DNA of 64,000 nucleotides from Oscillospiraceae bacterium Marseille-Q3528 (GTDB lineage Bacteria; Bacillota; Clostridia; Lachnospirales; Lachnospiraceae). Positions 1-8,163 of the stretch are shown one piece after another. The notes under the pieces were generated by a model. It did no database searches and was not told the DNA's origin. It saw only the letters and a list, made by a program, of their open reading frames with translations. The stretch covers positions 59,351 through 123,350 of the forward strand of contig JAGTTR010000010.1 of assembly GCA_018223385.1 (NCBI GenBank), given 5' to 3'. The position numbers and the translations under genes were made by a program. Numbering within the stretch: the stretch's first letter is position 1; each line of letters begins with the position of its first letter.

Positions 1-112
1 GGGTGCCGCCATTGCTGGCAGTATTCGTATCCTCCGTGCCTGAAGTGGTACGCTGGCAGCCCATCAGCAGCATGCCTGCCATGAGCAGTGACAAATAGAT
101 TCCCTTTTTCAT
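1..112 (-). CDS. Lipoprotein N-terminus (cut by window edge)
   Basis: Only the first 37 codons are in the window; the rest lies beyond the left edge. The peptide starts with a charged MKKG, then a hydrophobic stretch ending in a lipobox LLMGC at about residues 15-19, followed by a Ser/Thr/Asn-rich linker. This is a classical type II signal peptide, so the mature protein should be lipid-anchored on the outer face of the membrane. A GGAG Shine-Dalgarno sits about 8 nt upstream of the ATG at 112. The function cannot be told from this fragment. Confidence 0.7.
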   Translation of the reverse strand, partial: MKKGIYLSLLMAGMLLMGCQRTTSGTEDTNTASNGGT

Positions 113-144
113 ACCCGTTTCTCCTTCTGTTTATATGAGACAGT

Positions 145-1056
145 TTAAAACAAATCCAGCGTATTGTCCAGATAAATGGCCTCTCTTACGCGCAGCTGAT
201 ATTCCGGCTTTGTCATATAATAGAGTAAAAATTCCAGGATCAGGGCACTTCCCAGGCTGCGCCCCTCGATCTTAAAATGAGAGAATCCCAACGGTACATA
301 AATACTTTGTATATCTTCGATGCTGATAAAGCCGGGATTTTCCATAGCCACAGAAAAGCGATACCCGCTGCCCGCTCCCGGTGCCTGACAATGATGCACC
401 GGCCCGGCCTTTCCCAGCTGCTGACGGCTTACCGCCTCATAGCAACGCTTCCGCTCCTGACAGCCAAACCAGCAGCATTCGTTGCACAGGAATTCTACTT
501 TCTCTTTCTGTTCCTTCGACAGGGCTTTCAGCTGATCGAGGGCTTTGTTCAGGCGAAAATCCGGCACCACATACCGAAACTCCGGCCTGTCAATTTCCTG
601 TACCAGTCGGGGAAAATCCGTCAGCACCTTGGTGGTGGATGAGACGAAATAAAGCCCGGGATAGTTGTTTTTCAGGTAATCCAGCAGAAGGTCGGAATGC
701 ACGATCACGCCATTTGGAACATTTCCCGCCTGTGCAAACAGGGTACAGAGCCGGTTGCATTGTTTATCCTCCAGGTGTTTTTCCCTAAGCAGAGAATTGC
801 TGAAGGTGAGCCGGGCAGAGATGCCATATTCCTTCGTAAGCGCCAGCACCTCCCGGGCATCCCCATCTCCAAAACCGACGCGGCCGCCGCCCCAGAGGCA
901 GTCCACCGGGGCGCCATAAATGGAACCAATATCGCACCAGTCATAAAAGTATTCCCGATGTTCCCGGAACAGGGGTAAAAACAGCCGGTACAGCTCATAA
1001 AATTCAAACAGCCCCGGCAAATGATACCATACCTTCGTCTTATTTCCACTGGTCAT
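145..1056 (-). CDS. U32 peptidase-like protein
   Basis: A 303-residue protein resembling the short U32 (UbiU/UbiV/RlhA-like) family. The C-terminal FSHFKIEGR block matches the family's conserved FKIEGR signature, also present in the larger U32 protein at 8164. A cysteine cluster around residues 190-205 (CNECC, then C, then C) is where U32 proteins bind a 4Fe-4S cluster. U32 members studied so far hydroxylate or carboxylate RNA or ubiquinone rather than cut proteins; the substrate here is unknown. The start is the ATG at 1056, seven bases after a GGGGAGGAG ribosome site; the open frame runs 35 codons further upstream without a good site. It stands alone between the lipoprotein and gerW. Confidence 0.6.
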   Translation of the reverse strand: MTSGNKTKVWYHLPGLFEFYELYRLFLPLFREHREYFYDWCDIGSIYGAPVDCLWGGGRVGFGDGDAREVLALTKEYGISARLTFSNSLLREKHLEDKQCNRLCTLFAQAGNVPNGVIVHSDLLLDYLKNNYPGLYFVSSTTKVLTDFPRLVQEIDRPEFRYVVPDFRLNKALDQLKALSKEQKEKVEFLCNECCWFGCQERKRCYEAVSRQQLGKAGPVHHCQAPGAGSGYRFSVAMENPGFISIEDIQSIYVPLGFSHFKIEGRSLGSALILEFLLYYMTKPEYQLRVREAIYLDNTLDLF

Positions 1057-1186
1057 AACCGATGCTCCTCCCCATTTTCGCCGTTTCTCATGTTTTCCGC
1101 GCAAATAATTTTCTGTCATATAAGAAAAGCCCCACACCTCTCCTTTCCCGGATGCTGGCATGAGACTTTTCGTCAGAAATACTTCT

Positions 1187-1594
1187 TTATTCTTCGCTCT
1201 TTTCTTCGGTTCCGGCCTGTGCGGCTTTCAACACTTCCTCATCGGACATCATGTCTTTCTTGCCGGCAGCGAACCGGTCAACGAAATCCGGCACCATGTC
1301 CAGGATCTTGGTCACGGAATCCTGATTCTTGATGTTCACCAGCTTGGTGTGCCCGTCCTTGATGACAAGGATGGCACTGGGGGTGATCTTGCCGCCCATA
1401 CCGCCGCCACTGTTGTTCTTCTTATCTGCACTGGAAGTGCCGGCACCCACACCGAAGGTCACGTCAACCAGCGGTAAAATGATCGTGTCTCCCACCGTAA
1501 TCGCATCTCCCACCACTGTCTTGGATGTCAGAAAGCCATCCATTCCCCGGAATAAGGATTCCAGTGAGGTCTTAAAATTGTTGTCTGCCGACAT
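1187..1594 (-). CDS. gerW: GerW/YtfJ family sporulation protein
   Basis: A 135-residue protein of the YtfJ (GerW) family, made in the forespore in Bacillus and needed for normal spore germination. Visible family features are the N-terminal LESLFRGMDGF-like segment, the VGDAITVGDTIILPLVDVTFGVGAG core, a Gly-rich GGGMGGKITP loop and the SAILVIKDGH strand. The acidic Glu/Lys-rich tail is typical. The upstream neighbour (1627-2790) is a DUF2953 membrane protein, the same pairing as ytfI-ytfJ in Bacillus, so the two are probably co-transcribed. It indicates a spore-forming host. Confidence 0.88.
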   Translation of the reverse strand: MSADNNFKTSLESLFRGMDGFLTSKTVVGDAITVGDTIILPLVDVTFGVGAGTSSADKKNNSGGGMGGKITPSAILVIKDGHTKLVNIKNQDSVTKILDMVPDFVDRFAAGKKDMMSDEEVLKAAQAGTEEKSEE

Positions 1595-1626
1595 GCTATC
1601 TTCCTCCTTACGTTCATGGTATCTTC

Positions 1627-2790
1627 TCAGCGGTTTCTGACTCTTCGGATCAGGCCGCGCACATTGGCATCTGTGATGATCTGCAGACCATAGAAAAGCA
1701 TGGCTGCCAGACGGATCCTTCCCCGCAGGGAAACCTTTCCCTGAAAAACGGCGTTGTCAAAATCCGGCTGGATCTGCACCCGGAACCGATGCACCGGGCA
1801 TGCCATACAGTACAGGCCGTAAAGCTGGCCGGTCAGCGCCGGATCGCCGGTACCTGCGGTAAACTGTCCCCGGAGTTTTCGCGGAGCCGCATGACGCACC
1901 ATCCTGAACAGCTGCCGTTTGCATTTGTCAAGGGCTGCCCGGGTCTCCTCCTGCCGGAGAAATTCCATCAATTCCCGGACACGCGCTCTCTTATGGCATA
2001 TTTTAACATAAATTCTTCGAATTGTATATCCAAGTTTCTGAAAGAACCCCCTGATCTTCCGCGCAACCACAAAGGGAAGCCGGATCAGCAGCCAAACCAG
2101 ATGCCAGATCGTCAGGACAAGCTTTTTTATCAGACGGAAAAATTCTTTGTTTTCCTGCTCCTCATTACCGTAGTCTGCCCCTGCAGGCCGTTTCTCATGC
2201 AATCGCGCCTGATGCTCCATCCCCAACGATTCGTGCGCATCCCGGTCTCCCGACGATGCCGTCTGCAGCTCTTCCGGCAGCAGATCCATGCGCTGTCCCT
2301 GTTCTTCCAGCAGTTCCCGTTCCAACTCGGTTTCCAGTCTTGCCCGTTCCGCCTGCTCCGACGTCAGCCCCTGCGTGACATCTTCCTGTGCCGCGATACG
2401 CTTTCCGTCAGCAGTGCCGATTTTCTCTTTATCCGCCTGCCAGTTGTCCTCCTTCGTGACATTCCCGCTTCCGTCACGGGTTCCCTGTTTTTTTCGTCCC
2501 TGCCGCTGATCACCCTTGTCCTTCGACGGATACAGGGTGATCAGCGGCAGCCAGAACAGCTTTAAACGCACCCGCGGTTTTCCGTCCCGGTAATCGGCGG
2601 TAATGCCAAAGGCCCGCAGCAGCCAGTCCGCCTGGATGCGCCCTGTGATGCCTTCCTCCCCGGAAACCAGCCGCATCCGGTAGCGCAGGGGAACAAATAG
2701 CACCAGCAGAAGGAGCAGCAGCAGAAGGCCGATGATCCCGCCCAGGATCAGGGCGATCCATTTCAATATGAGCAATAAAATGTGCAGCAT
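1627..2790 (-). CDS. DUF2953 membrane protein (YtfI-like)
   Basis: A 387-residue protein with one strong N-terminal membrane helix (about residues 4-33, very Leu-rich) followed by a VPLRYR segment and a GxxGRIQADWLLRAFGI-like DUF2953 strand pattern. A long charged, probably disordered linker (about 90-215) separates this from the C-terminal part, which has amphipathic helices and ends in LYGLYCMACP and RGRIRLAAMLFYGLQII segments. The ATG at 2790 follows GGAGTGAGG, and that ribosome site overlaps the stop of the upstream gene at 2795, implying translational coupling. Neighbouring gerW supports a sporulation role, by analogy with ytfI. Biochemical function is unknown. Confidence 0.72.
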   Translation of the reverse strand: MLHILLLILKWIALILGGIIGLLLLLLLLVLFVPLRYRMRLVSGEEGITGRIQADWLLRAFGITADYRDGKPRVRLKLFWLPLITLYPSKDKGDQRQGRKKQGTRDGSGNVTKEDNWQADKEKIGTADGKRIAAQEDVTQGLTSEQAERARLETELERELLEEQGQRMDLLPEELQTASSGDRDAHESLGMEHQARLHEKRPAGADYGNEEQENKEFFRLIKKLVLTIWHLVWLLIRLPFVVARKIRGFFQKLGYTIRRIYVKICHKRARVRELMEFLRQEETRAALDKCKRQLFRMVRHAAPRKLRGQFTAGTGDPALTGQLYGLYCMACPVHRFRVQIQPDFDNAVFQGKVSLRGRIRLAAMLFYGLQIITDANVRGLIRRVRNR

Positions 2791-2794
2791 TGCC

Positions 2795-3118
2795 TCACTC
2801 CTGCCTGTTCTCCAAATATTTCCGGATATCCGGGGTACCGGTGGCCGCCAGGGCATCCGCCAGCATGTCCTGCACCCGGTCAAGGGCATCCTCGTAGCTG
2901 CCCGCCACCCCGACGATCATGGGAAGACGCCGCCGGATCACCCGCTGCTTTAGCTCAGCCGCCGATACAATGTCCAGCTGCATGCCGGGACTGGTGCTTA
3001 TGGTCACCAGATAAAGGCGAAAGCTTCCGGCCCCGTGCTCCAGTCGCCAGCGGATACGGTTGATTTTCTTTTCCATTCCCGCATCCATATAGAGCGGATC
3101 CCGCCATGTCAGTCCCAT
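2795..3118 (-). CDS. Conserved hypothetical protein, 107 aa
   Basis: A small soluble-looking protein with no recognised domain. It alternates basic N-terminal segments (KKINRIRWRLEH), a hydrophobic strand (RLYLVTIS), a VIRRRLPMIVGVAGSYEDALDRVQDML segment and a short acidic tail. The start ATG at 3118 lies eight bases after GGGAGGAG. It ends 4 nt before the DUF2953 gene, so it is the first gene of the likely three-gene unit that ends with gerW. Its function is not evident; the context suggests a sporulation link. Confidence 0.55.
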   Translation of the reverse strand: MGLTWRDPLYMDAGMEKKINRIRWRLEHGAGSFRLYLVTISTSPGMQLDIVSAAELKQRVIRRRLPMIVGVAGSYEDALDRVQDMLADALAATGTPDIRKYLENRQE

Positions 3119-3148
3119 CCCTGATGCTCCTCCCGATCATGATATTGA

Positions 3149-4717
3149 TTATCTGTTCATTCGCGCTTCCAGCGCTTCCACCACGGTTTTCAGTACTTTG
3201 ATCCGCGCATAATATTTGGAATCTGCTTCCACAATGGTCCATGGTGCATAGGTGGTGGAGGTACGGATCAGCATCTCATCCACCGCTTTCTCATAAGCAT
3301 CCCACTTGGCGCGGTTCCGCCAGTCCTCATCCGTGATCTTCCAGCGCTTCTCCGGTGTGTTCATGCGCTCGTTAAACCGCCGCTCCTGCTCATCCTTGTC
3401 GATCTGCAGCCAGAATTTCAGCACGATGGCACCGGCATTCACCCAGGTGGCCTCACTGTCATTGATCTCTTTGTAAGCCCGCTTCCACTCCTGCTCGCTG
3501 CAGAAGCCCTCGATCCGTTCCACCATGACACGGCCATACCAGGTACGGTCAAAGATCGCCACATGGCCGCCCTTGGGCAGATTTTTCCAGAAGCGCCACA
3601 GATAATGGTGAGCCTTCTCGATATCGTTGGGGGACGCCGTCGGATGCACCTCGTAGCCCCGGGGATCCATGGCCTGGGTCAGGCGCTTGATGGCGCCGCC
3701 TTTTCCGGCCGCATCCCAGCCCTCGAAGGCCAGGATCACCGGGATCCTCGTCCGGTAAAGCTCGCTGTGCAGAAGCGCCAGCCGGTGCTGCAGATCTTTT
3801 AACTGCTCCTGGTACTCCTTTTTATCCATGGTTTTCGTCAGATCCACAGATGCCAGACGGGAAGACCGCAGGGAAGTCTCACAAGCAGGTGCCTCATCGG
3901 TGTGCTCTTTTTTCACGGATTCTGCTCCGGCATCCTCTGCTGCGTCCGCAGTCACCCGGTGCTTATCATCCGCGCTTTCCGCCTCTTTCTCTTCCTGCGC
4001 TGCTTTCTTCGCCTCCAACGCCTCTTCCAGCCGCCGGACAGCCTCTGTCAGGATCTTGATCGCCGCAAACCGACGGTCATTGGCCTCCACAAGGAACCAG
4101 GGTGCATAGTCCGTGTCGGTCTTTTCCAGCATTTCCTCATTCATCCGCAGGAACTTCCGGTATTCCCTGTTGCGCTTCTGATCCCCCTTCGTCACCCGCC
4201 AGGCGGTCTGGGAATTGTCCAGCAGTTTTTCAAACCGCTTCTTCTGCTCTTCCTTCGTGATGGCCAGGAAAAATTTGACGATCACTGTGCCATCCTCGCT
4301 GAGCTGCCGCTCAAAGGCGTTGATCTCCTCGTAGGCGTGGGGAAGCTCTTCCTCTTTCGTCAGTCCGTCAAAACGATCTGTCAGCACCCGCTCATCCCAG
4401 CTGTGATCAAAAACCGCGATCCGCCCCCGCTGCGGCGTCTTTGTCCAGAACCGCCACAGATATGGGCGAAGAGCCTCTTCCTCCGTCGGTTTTCCCGGCG
4501 CATATACCTGAAAGCCCCGGGGATCCAGCCCGTAGATCAGCTCATTGATCTGAGTGCCCTTTCCCGAAGCGCCGAAGCCCTCAAACACGAACATCACCGG
4601 GATGCCCGCATCCTTGCACGCCCGCTGCAGTTCACCCAGCCGCATACTTAAGGCGTCTTTCCTTTTCTTATATTCCTCTTTGTCCAGCTTCTGATCCAGT
4701 TTCATATTTTCCAGCAT
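3149..4717 (-). CDS. Tandem-domain polyphosphate kinase 2 (polyP:AMP phosphotransferase type)
   Basis: 522 residues carrying two PPK2 domains, about 10-235 and 290-515, joined by a charged linker. PPK2 enzymes transfer phosphate from polyphosphate to nucleotides; the fused two-domain form (class II) makes ADP from AMP. The C-terminal domain has the canonical Walker A GWDAAGKGG, the lid/Walker B block FDRTWYGRV and LWRFWKNLP. The N-terminal copy is degenerate at key places (GFGASGKGT and FDHSWDERV), as expected for class II enzymes where only the second domain is active. Start ATG 4717 follows GGAGGGATC. It lies 60 nt behind the Nudix gene and is probably transcribed with it. Confidence 0.88.
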   Translation of the reverse strand: MLENMKLDQKLDKEEYKKRKDALSMRLGELQRACKDAGIPVMFVFEGFGASGKGTQINELIYGLDPRGFQVYAPGKPTEEEALRPYLWRFWTKTPQRGRIAVFDHSWDERVLTDRFDGLTKEEELPHAYEEINAFERQLSEDGTVIVKFFLAITKEEQKKRFEKLLDNSQTAWRVTKGDQKRNREYRKFLRMNEEMLEKTDTDYAPWFLVEANDRRFAAIKILTEAVRRLEEALEAKKAAQEEKEAESADDKHRVTADAAEDAGAESVKKEHTDEAPACETSLRSSRLASVDLTKTMDKKEYQEQLKDLQHRLALLHSELYRTRIPVILAFEGWDAAGKGGAIKRLTQAMDPRGYEVHPTASPNDIEKAHHYLWRFWKNLPKGGHVAIFDRTWYGRVMVERIEGFCSEQEWKRAYKEINDSEATWVNAGAIVLKFWLQIDKDEQERRFNERMNTPEKRWKITDEDWRNRAKWDAYEKAVDEMLIRTSTTYAPWTIVEADSKYYARIKVLKTVVEALEARMNR

Positions 4718-4776
4718 AACGATCCCTCCGGTCCGGTGAAAAAAGGACGGACGCATCACGCCGCCCGCCCCTTGAC

Positions 4777-5229
4777 TCAAAAGTACTTTTTATTTCCCCA
4801 CAGATTACTCTTTTTCAGATCCAGATACTCATTATAGGCTTTCTCAAGAATCTGCTTCTCATTCGCAAATTTCAGAAGATGGTACGCCTCATGGTACTTG
4901 TAATATCCGGAATCCACAAAATATTCCTCCCGCTGCGGTTTGCTGTAGTAGCTGTCGGACATCATCAGATACCAGTGGACATCCTTCTCCACGGTGTCCT
5001 CCGGAATGCTGAACGAATACTCGCTTTTGCCCACGTATTTGATAATCGAGGCGGCCACGCCGGTCTCCTCTCTCACCTCACGAATCGCGGTATCCTTATA
5101 CTCCTCGCCCGCTTCCACAGTTCCCTTCGGTAAAACCCAACCTTCGTATTTGTTTCGGTAATTCTTATATAAAAGAAGAATCTTACCACGAAAAATAACC
5201 ACACCGCCACAGCTTGTTGCTTCAATCAT
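4777..5229 (-). CDS. Nudix hydrolase
   Basis: A 150-residue Nudix protein that should hydrolyse a nucleoside diphosphate linked to another group. The full Nudix box is present, GTVEAGEEYKDTAIREVREE then TGV, at about residues 36-58, with the catalytic Glu cluster in REVREETG. The N-terminal SCGGVVIF and LLLYKN strands and WVLPKG fit the diadenosine-polyphosphate/MutT-like subgroup. The family alone does not fix the substrate. An AGGAGGGATT ribosome site precedes the ATG. A strong promoter lies at 5266-5294. The PPK2 gene downstream suggests a shared nucleotide or polyphosphate theme. Confidence 0.85.
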   Translation of the reverse strand: MIEATSCGGVVIFRGKILLLYKNYRNKYEGWVLPKGTVEAGEEYKDTAIREVREETGVAASIIKYVGKSEYSFSIPEDTVEKDVHWYLMMSDSYYSKPQREEYFVDSGYYKYHEAYHLLKFANEKQILEKAYNEYLDLKKSNLWGNKKYF

Positions 5230-5265
5230 TGCAATCCCTCCTGCTTGGTGTATTGAACTATATTC

Positions 5266-5294
5266 AGTATACCCCTTTGCAGGAACGCATGCAA
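5266..5294 (-). promoter_or_regulatory. SigA-type promoter of the Nudix-PPK2 unit
   Basis: On the minus strand TTGCAT, a 17-base spacer and TATACT lie about 40-65 nt upstream of the Nudix ATG. The -35 box abuts the stop codon of the PBP gene at 5296. Confidence 0.6.
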
Positions 5295-5295
5295 G

Positions 5296-6855
5296 CTAAT
5301 TGTAGTAAGCGTCAAAGATTTTTTTTGCAATGGGCACCGCATATTCGCTTCCGGAGCCTGCCTCCTCCACGATCACGGTCACCACCAGATCCGGGGAGCC
5401 CACGTTGGAAAATCCGGTAAACCAGGCATGGCTTTTGGACTTGTCGCTGGAAAACTCCGCAGTCCCCGTTTTGCCTGCGGCGGTATAGCTCTGGCCGGAA
5501 AGCTTGGATGCCGTTCCGTCGCTGACAACCGCCTCCATCAGATCCGTCAACACAGATGCCTCCTCCGCCGTCATCAGCTTCCCGTAGGCCGTGGGCGTAT
5601 ATTTTTTCACGGAATCGCCGGTGTAATTCTGCACCTCCGTCACCAGATAGGGCTTCATGAGCACACCGCCATTGGCGATGGAGGACGTGATCAGCGCCAT
5701 ATGCAGCGGCGATACCATGGTCTTACCCTGTCCCATGGCCGTCATCATGGCCAGACTGTTCTCCGCATCATCCGTCAGGGCAAAATTGCTCTTGGAATAA
5801 GGCAGCGCAGACGGGAGCTCCATATTAAACAGCAGATCCCTGCACGTCTGCCGGAAGGAATTCCGATCCAGTCCCAGTCCGATGCTGGCGAAGGCCGAGT
5901 TACACGATTTGGCAAAGGCCCGGGTAAAATCCTCTTCCCCGTGCTTGTTGCCGTGATAGCATTTGATGGTATAACCGCTGTCCGTAAAGCTGCCGGTGCA
6001 GTCAAAGGAAAAGCTGTCATAATCCGGATGCTCCCGGATATATTCCAGCGCGGTGACGATCTTAAATACCGATCCCGGCGTATATTGTCCCTGAGTGGCC
6101 CGGTTCAGCAGCTCGCTGTCCGAAGAGTTTAAGAGTGTCTGCCAGTTGGCACTGACTGCCCCCGGATCATAGTCGGGTTTGGACACCATGGCCAGGATTT
6201 TCCCGGTGGACGGCTCCATGGCCACCACCGCCCCCTTGTGGCTGCCCAGTGCATCATAGGCCACCTGCTGCAGCTTCACATTCAGGGAAGTGATCACATT
6301 GTCCCCGATATTTTTCTCTTCCCGCAGCTCCTTCATGATCCGCTCCCCGAAGAAAGCGTTGGACGTCAGCAGGTGGAAGTTGGCGATGGACTCCACCCCG
6401 GCTTTGCCGTTGGTATCGTAGCCCACCACATGGGCGAACATATTGGCGTAGGGATAGCTTCTCGTCTCGGTTCCGTCAGAAGCCACCTTCGTCTCGGCCA
6501 GCACCTCCCCGTCGGCGCTGTAGATCTTGCCCCGGATGACCCGGTCGGCAAAGGTATCCTGTCTGGTATTGTAGGGGCTGTTGATCACATCGGCGCTCTG
6601 GAACACATTAAAATACACCAGATATAAGAGCAGGCAGGCAAAAATCCCCGCGAACAGGTAGGTGATCCGCAGATATTCCCGGTTACCGCCCTTCCTGTCT
6701 CTGCCCTTGGGCCGGGTGCCTCTTCGGTCCGGCAGCTTTTTCTTCTCTTCTTCGTTTTCCAGATCCAGAATTTCCAGTTCCTCCGGCAGCTGTCCGCTTT
6801 TTCCTGCCGGATGCTTTCTGTTGTTTGGGCTCTCTTTCAACCTCTTCACCTTCAT
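5296..6855 (-). CDS. Class B penicillin-binding protein (peptidoglycan transpeptidase)
   Basis: A 519-residue membrane-anchored transpeptidase that cross-links peptidoglycan, probably as the cognate partner of the SEDS polymerase encoded just upstream. It has a cytoplasmic Lys/Glu-rich tail (1-62), one membrane helix (about 64-84), an N-terminal dimerisation region and a transpeptidase domain with SxxK at Ser252-Lys255 (GSVFK), a KSCN motif (SxN) and KTGTAEF. It has no PASTA domains and resembles the PbpA/short PBP2 type. The ATG at 6855 (or the GTG two codons later, better spaced from GAGGG) lies inside the upstream gene: 173 nt overlap, and no other Met occurs before the membrane helix. Confidence 0.88.
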   Translation of the reverse strand: MKVKRLKESPNNRKHPAGKSGQLPEELEILDLENEEEKKKLPDRRGTRPKGRDRKGGNREYLRITYLFAGIFACLLLYLVYFNVFQSADVINSPYNTRQDTFADRVIRGKIYSADGEVLAETKVASDGTETRSYPYANMFAHVVGYDTNGKAGVESIANFHLLTSNAFFGERIMKELREEKNIGDNVITSLNVKLQQVAYDALGSHKGAVVAMEPSTGKILAMVSKPDYDPGAVSANWQTLLNSSDSELLNRATQGQYTPGSVFKIVTALEYIREHPDYDSFSFDCTGSFTDSGYTIKCYHGNKHGEEDFTRAFAKSCNSAFASIGLGLDRNSFRQTCRDLLFNMELPSALPYSKSNFALTDDAENSLAMMTAMGQGKTMVSPLHMALITSSIANGGVLMKPYLVTEVQNYTGDSVKKYTPTAYGKLMTAEEASVLTDLMEAVVSDGTASKLSGQSYTAAGKTGTAEFSSDKSKSHAWFTGFSNVGSPDLVVTVIVEEAGSGSEYAVPIAKKIFDAYYN

Positions 6856-8149
6856 CTTCCCTCAGGATATACATTCCCTGAATCACAGCAAACATCATCA
6901 GTGTACTGAGCATGGAGCTTCCGCCCATGCTGATCAGCGGCAGGGTCACACCGGTGAGCGGAATGAACTTGATGCCGCCGCCGATGGTCAGAAATACCTG
7001 AAACGCATAAGACACGCCCAGACCCAGAGCGACCAGCTGATAAAACTCATCCTTTAACTGGATGGAAATATTCACAAACATGACAAAACAGCTCAGGCAG
7101 ATAAGGATCAGGCAGATGCCGAAGATCCCGCCCATCTCCTCCACAATGGCGGAAAAGATAAAATCCTTCTTCACCACCGGGATCTTGGAGGGGGAACCCT
7201 GGAACAGGCCCATACCGAACCATCCGCCGGTACCGATGGCGAACAGCGACTGGGCCACCTGATAGCCGCCATTGTCATAGTTGCCAAAGGGATCCTTCCA
7301 CACCTGTACCCGCACCCGCACATGGGAAAACAGATGATATGCCGCCACGGAAGCCACGCCGCCGCCCAGCAGTCCCGCCGCCGTCAGCGGTTTGTTCTTT
7401 GTTCCCGCATAAAGCATGGACATGTACACCACAAAAAAGATCAGCGCCATTCCCAGATCCCGGGAAAGCACCAGGATGATCACATGCAGTGCCGCCACCG
7501 CGGAGGTGATGAGCACGTCTTTCAGCTCCTTGGACTTCTGGAACCGGGATGCCACGAAAAAGACAAACAGCAGCTTCACAAATTCCGACGGCTGCACCGT
7601 GACACCGGCAATCGTAAAGGAAAGATTGGCCCCGTAGCTGGTGAAACCGAAAAGGGCCACAATGCCCAGTGCCGCCACGCCCACGCCCGCGTACAGCCAT
7701 TCCATGGAACGGAACACGCGTACCCGGCGGATCAGCGCGGGGATCACTGCACTGATGACAGCCGATGCCACCACGATACGGAACTGCCGCACCGAGGAGT
7801 CAAAATCAATGCGCGTCAGAATGATAAAGCTGATGGTCAGCAGCATGCACACGTTGTTGGTCAGCAGCCTTGAGCTGCGCTTATATACTAGTGCATAAAA
7901 CAGCAGCATCCCCGCCAGCAGCACCACTTGTGCCCCGTAGAATACCCATACCTTCAAATCATCGGTCTTGATGTAGATGACAAGATACCCCATCAGGTGC
8001 ATGAGAAACATCAGATAATTCTGATTCAGGAAAATTTTATTCTGTTTTCGGATATCATGTGTGCGAAATACATTGAAGCTCTGATAGGTATAAAAACAGA
8101 TCAGTACGATAAAAATGTATTTCGCCAGTTCCACGATCAGATTGGTCAT
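6683..8149 (-). CDS. FtsW/RodA/SpoVE family peptidoglycan glycosyltransferase
   Basis: 488 residues with about ten membrane helices, of the SEDS family that polymerises lipid II glycan chains. Recognisable segments are SFTIAGVTVQPSEFVKLLFV, the VQVWKDPF and GGYQVAQSLFAIGTGGWFGMGL loops, and FIFSAIVEEMGGIFG, whose Glu/Asp residues are near-invariant in the family. The start ATG at 8149 directly follows AGGAGGATTCG. After the last helix (MYILRE) an extra basic, Gly/Lys/Arg-rich tail of about 55 residues is read from the same DNA that encodes the N-terminus of the next PBP in another frame. Pairing with a class B PBP is the usual SEDS arrangement; which of FtsW, RodA or SpoVE it replaces cannot be decided here. 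Confidence 0.88.
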   Translation of the reverse strand: MTNLIVELAKYIFIVLICFYTYQSFNVFRTHDIRKQNKIFLNQNYLMFLMHLMGYLVIYIKTDDLKVWVFYGAQVVLLAGMLLFYALVYKRSSRLLTNNVCMLLTISFIILTRIDFDSSVRQFRIVVASAVISAVIPALIRRVRVFRSMEWLYAGVGVAALGIVALFGFTSYGANLSFTIAGVTVQPSEFVKLLFVFFVASRFQKSKELKDVLITSAVAALHVIILVLSRDLGMALIFFVVYMSMLYAGTKNKPLTAAGLLGGGVASVAAYHLFSHVRVRVQVWKDPFGNYDNGGYQVAQSLFAIGTGGWFGMGLFQGSPSKIPVVKKDFIFSAIVEEMGGIFGICLILICLSCFVMFVNISIQLKDEFYQLVALGLGVSYAFQVFLTIGGGIKFIPLTGVTLPLISMGGSSMLSTLMMFAVIQGMYILREDEGEEVEREPKQQKASGRKKRTAAGGTGNSGSGKRRREEKAAGPKRHPAQGQRQEGR

Positions 8150-8163
8150 CGAATCCTCCTGTC

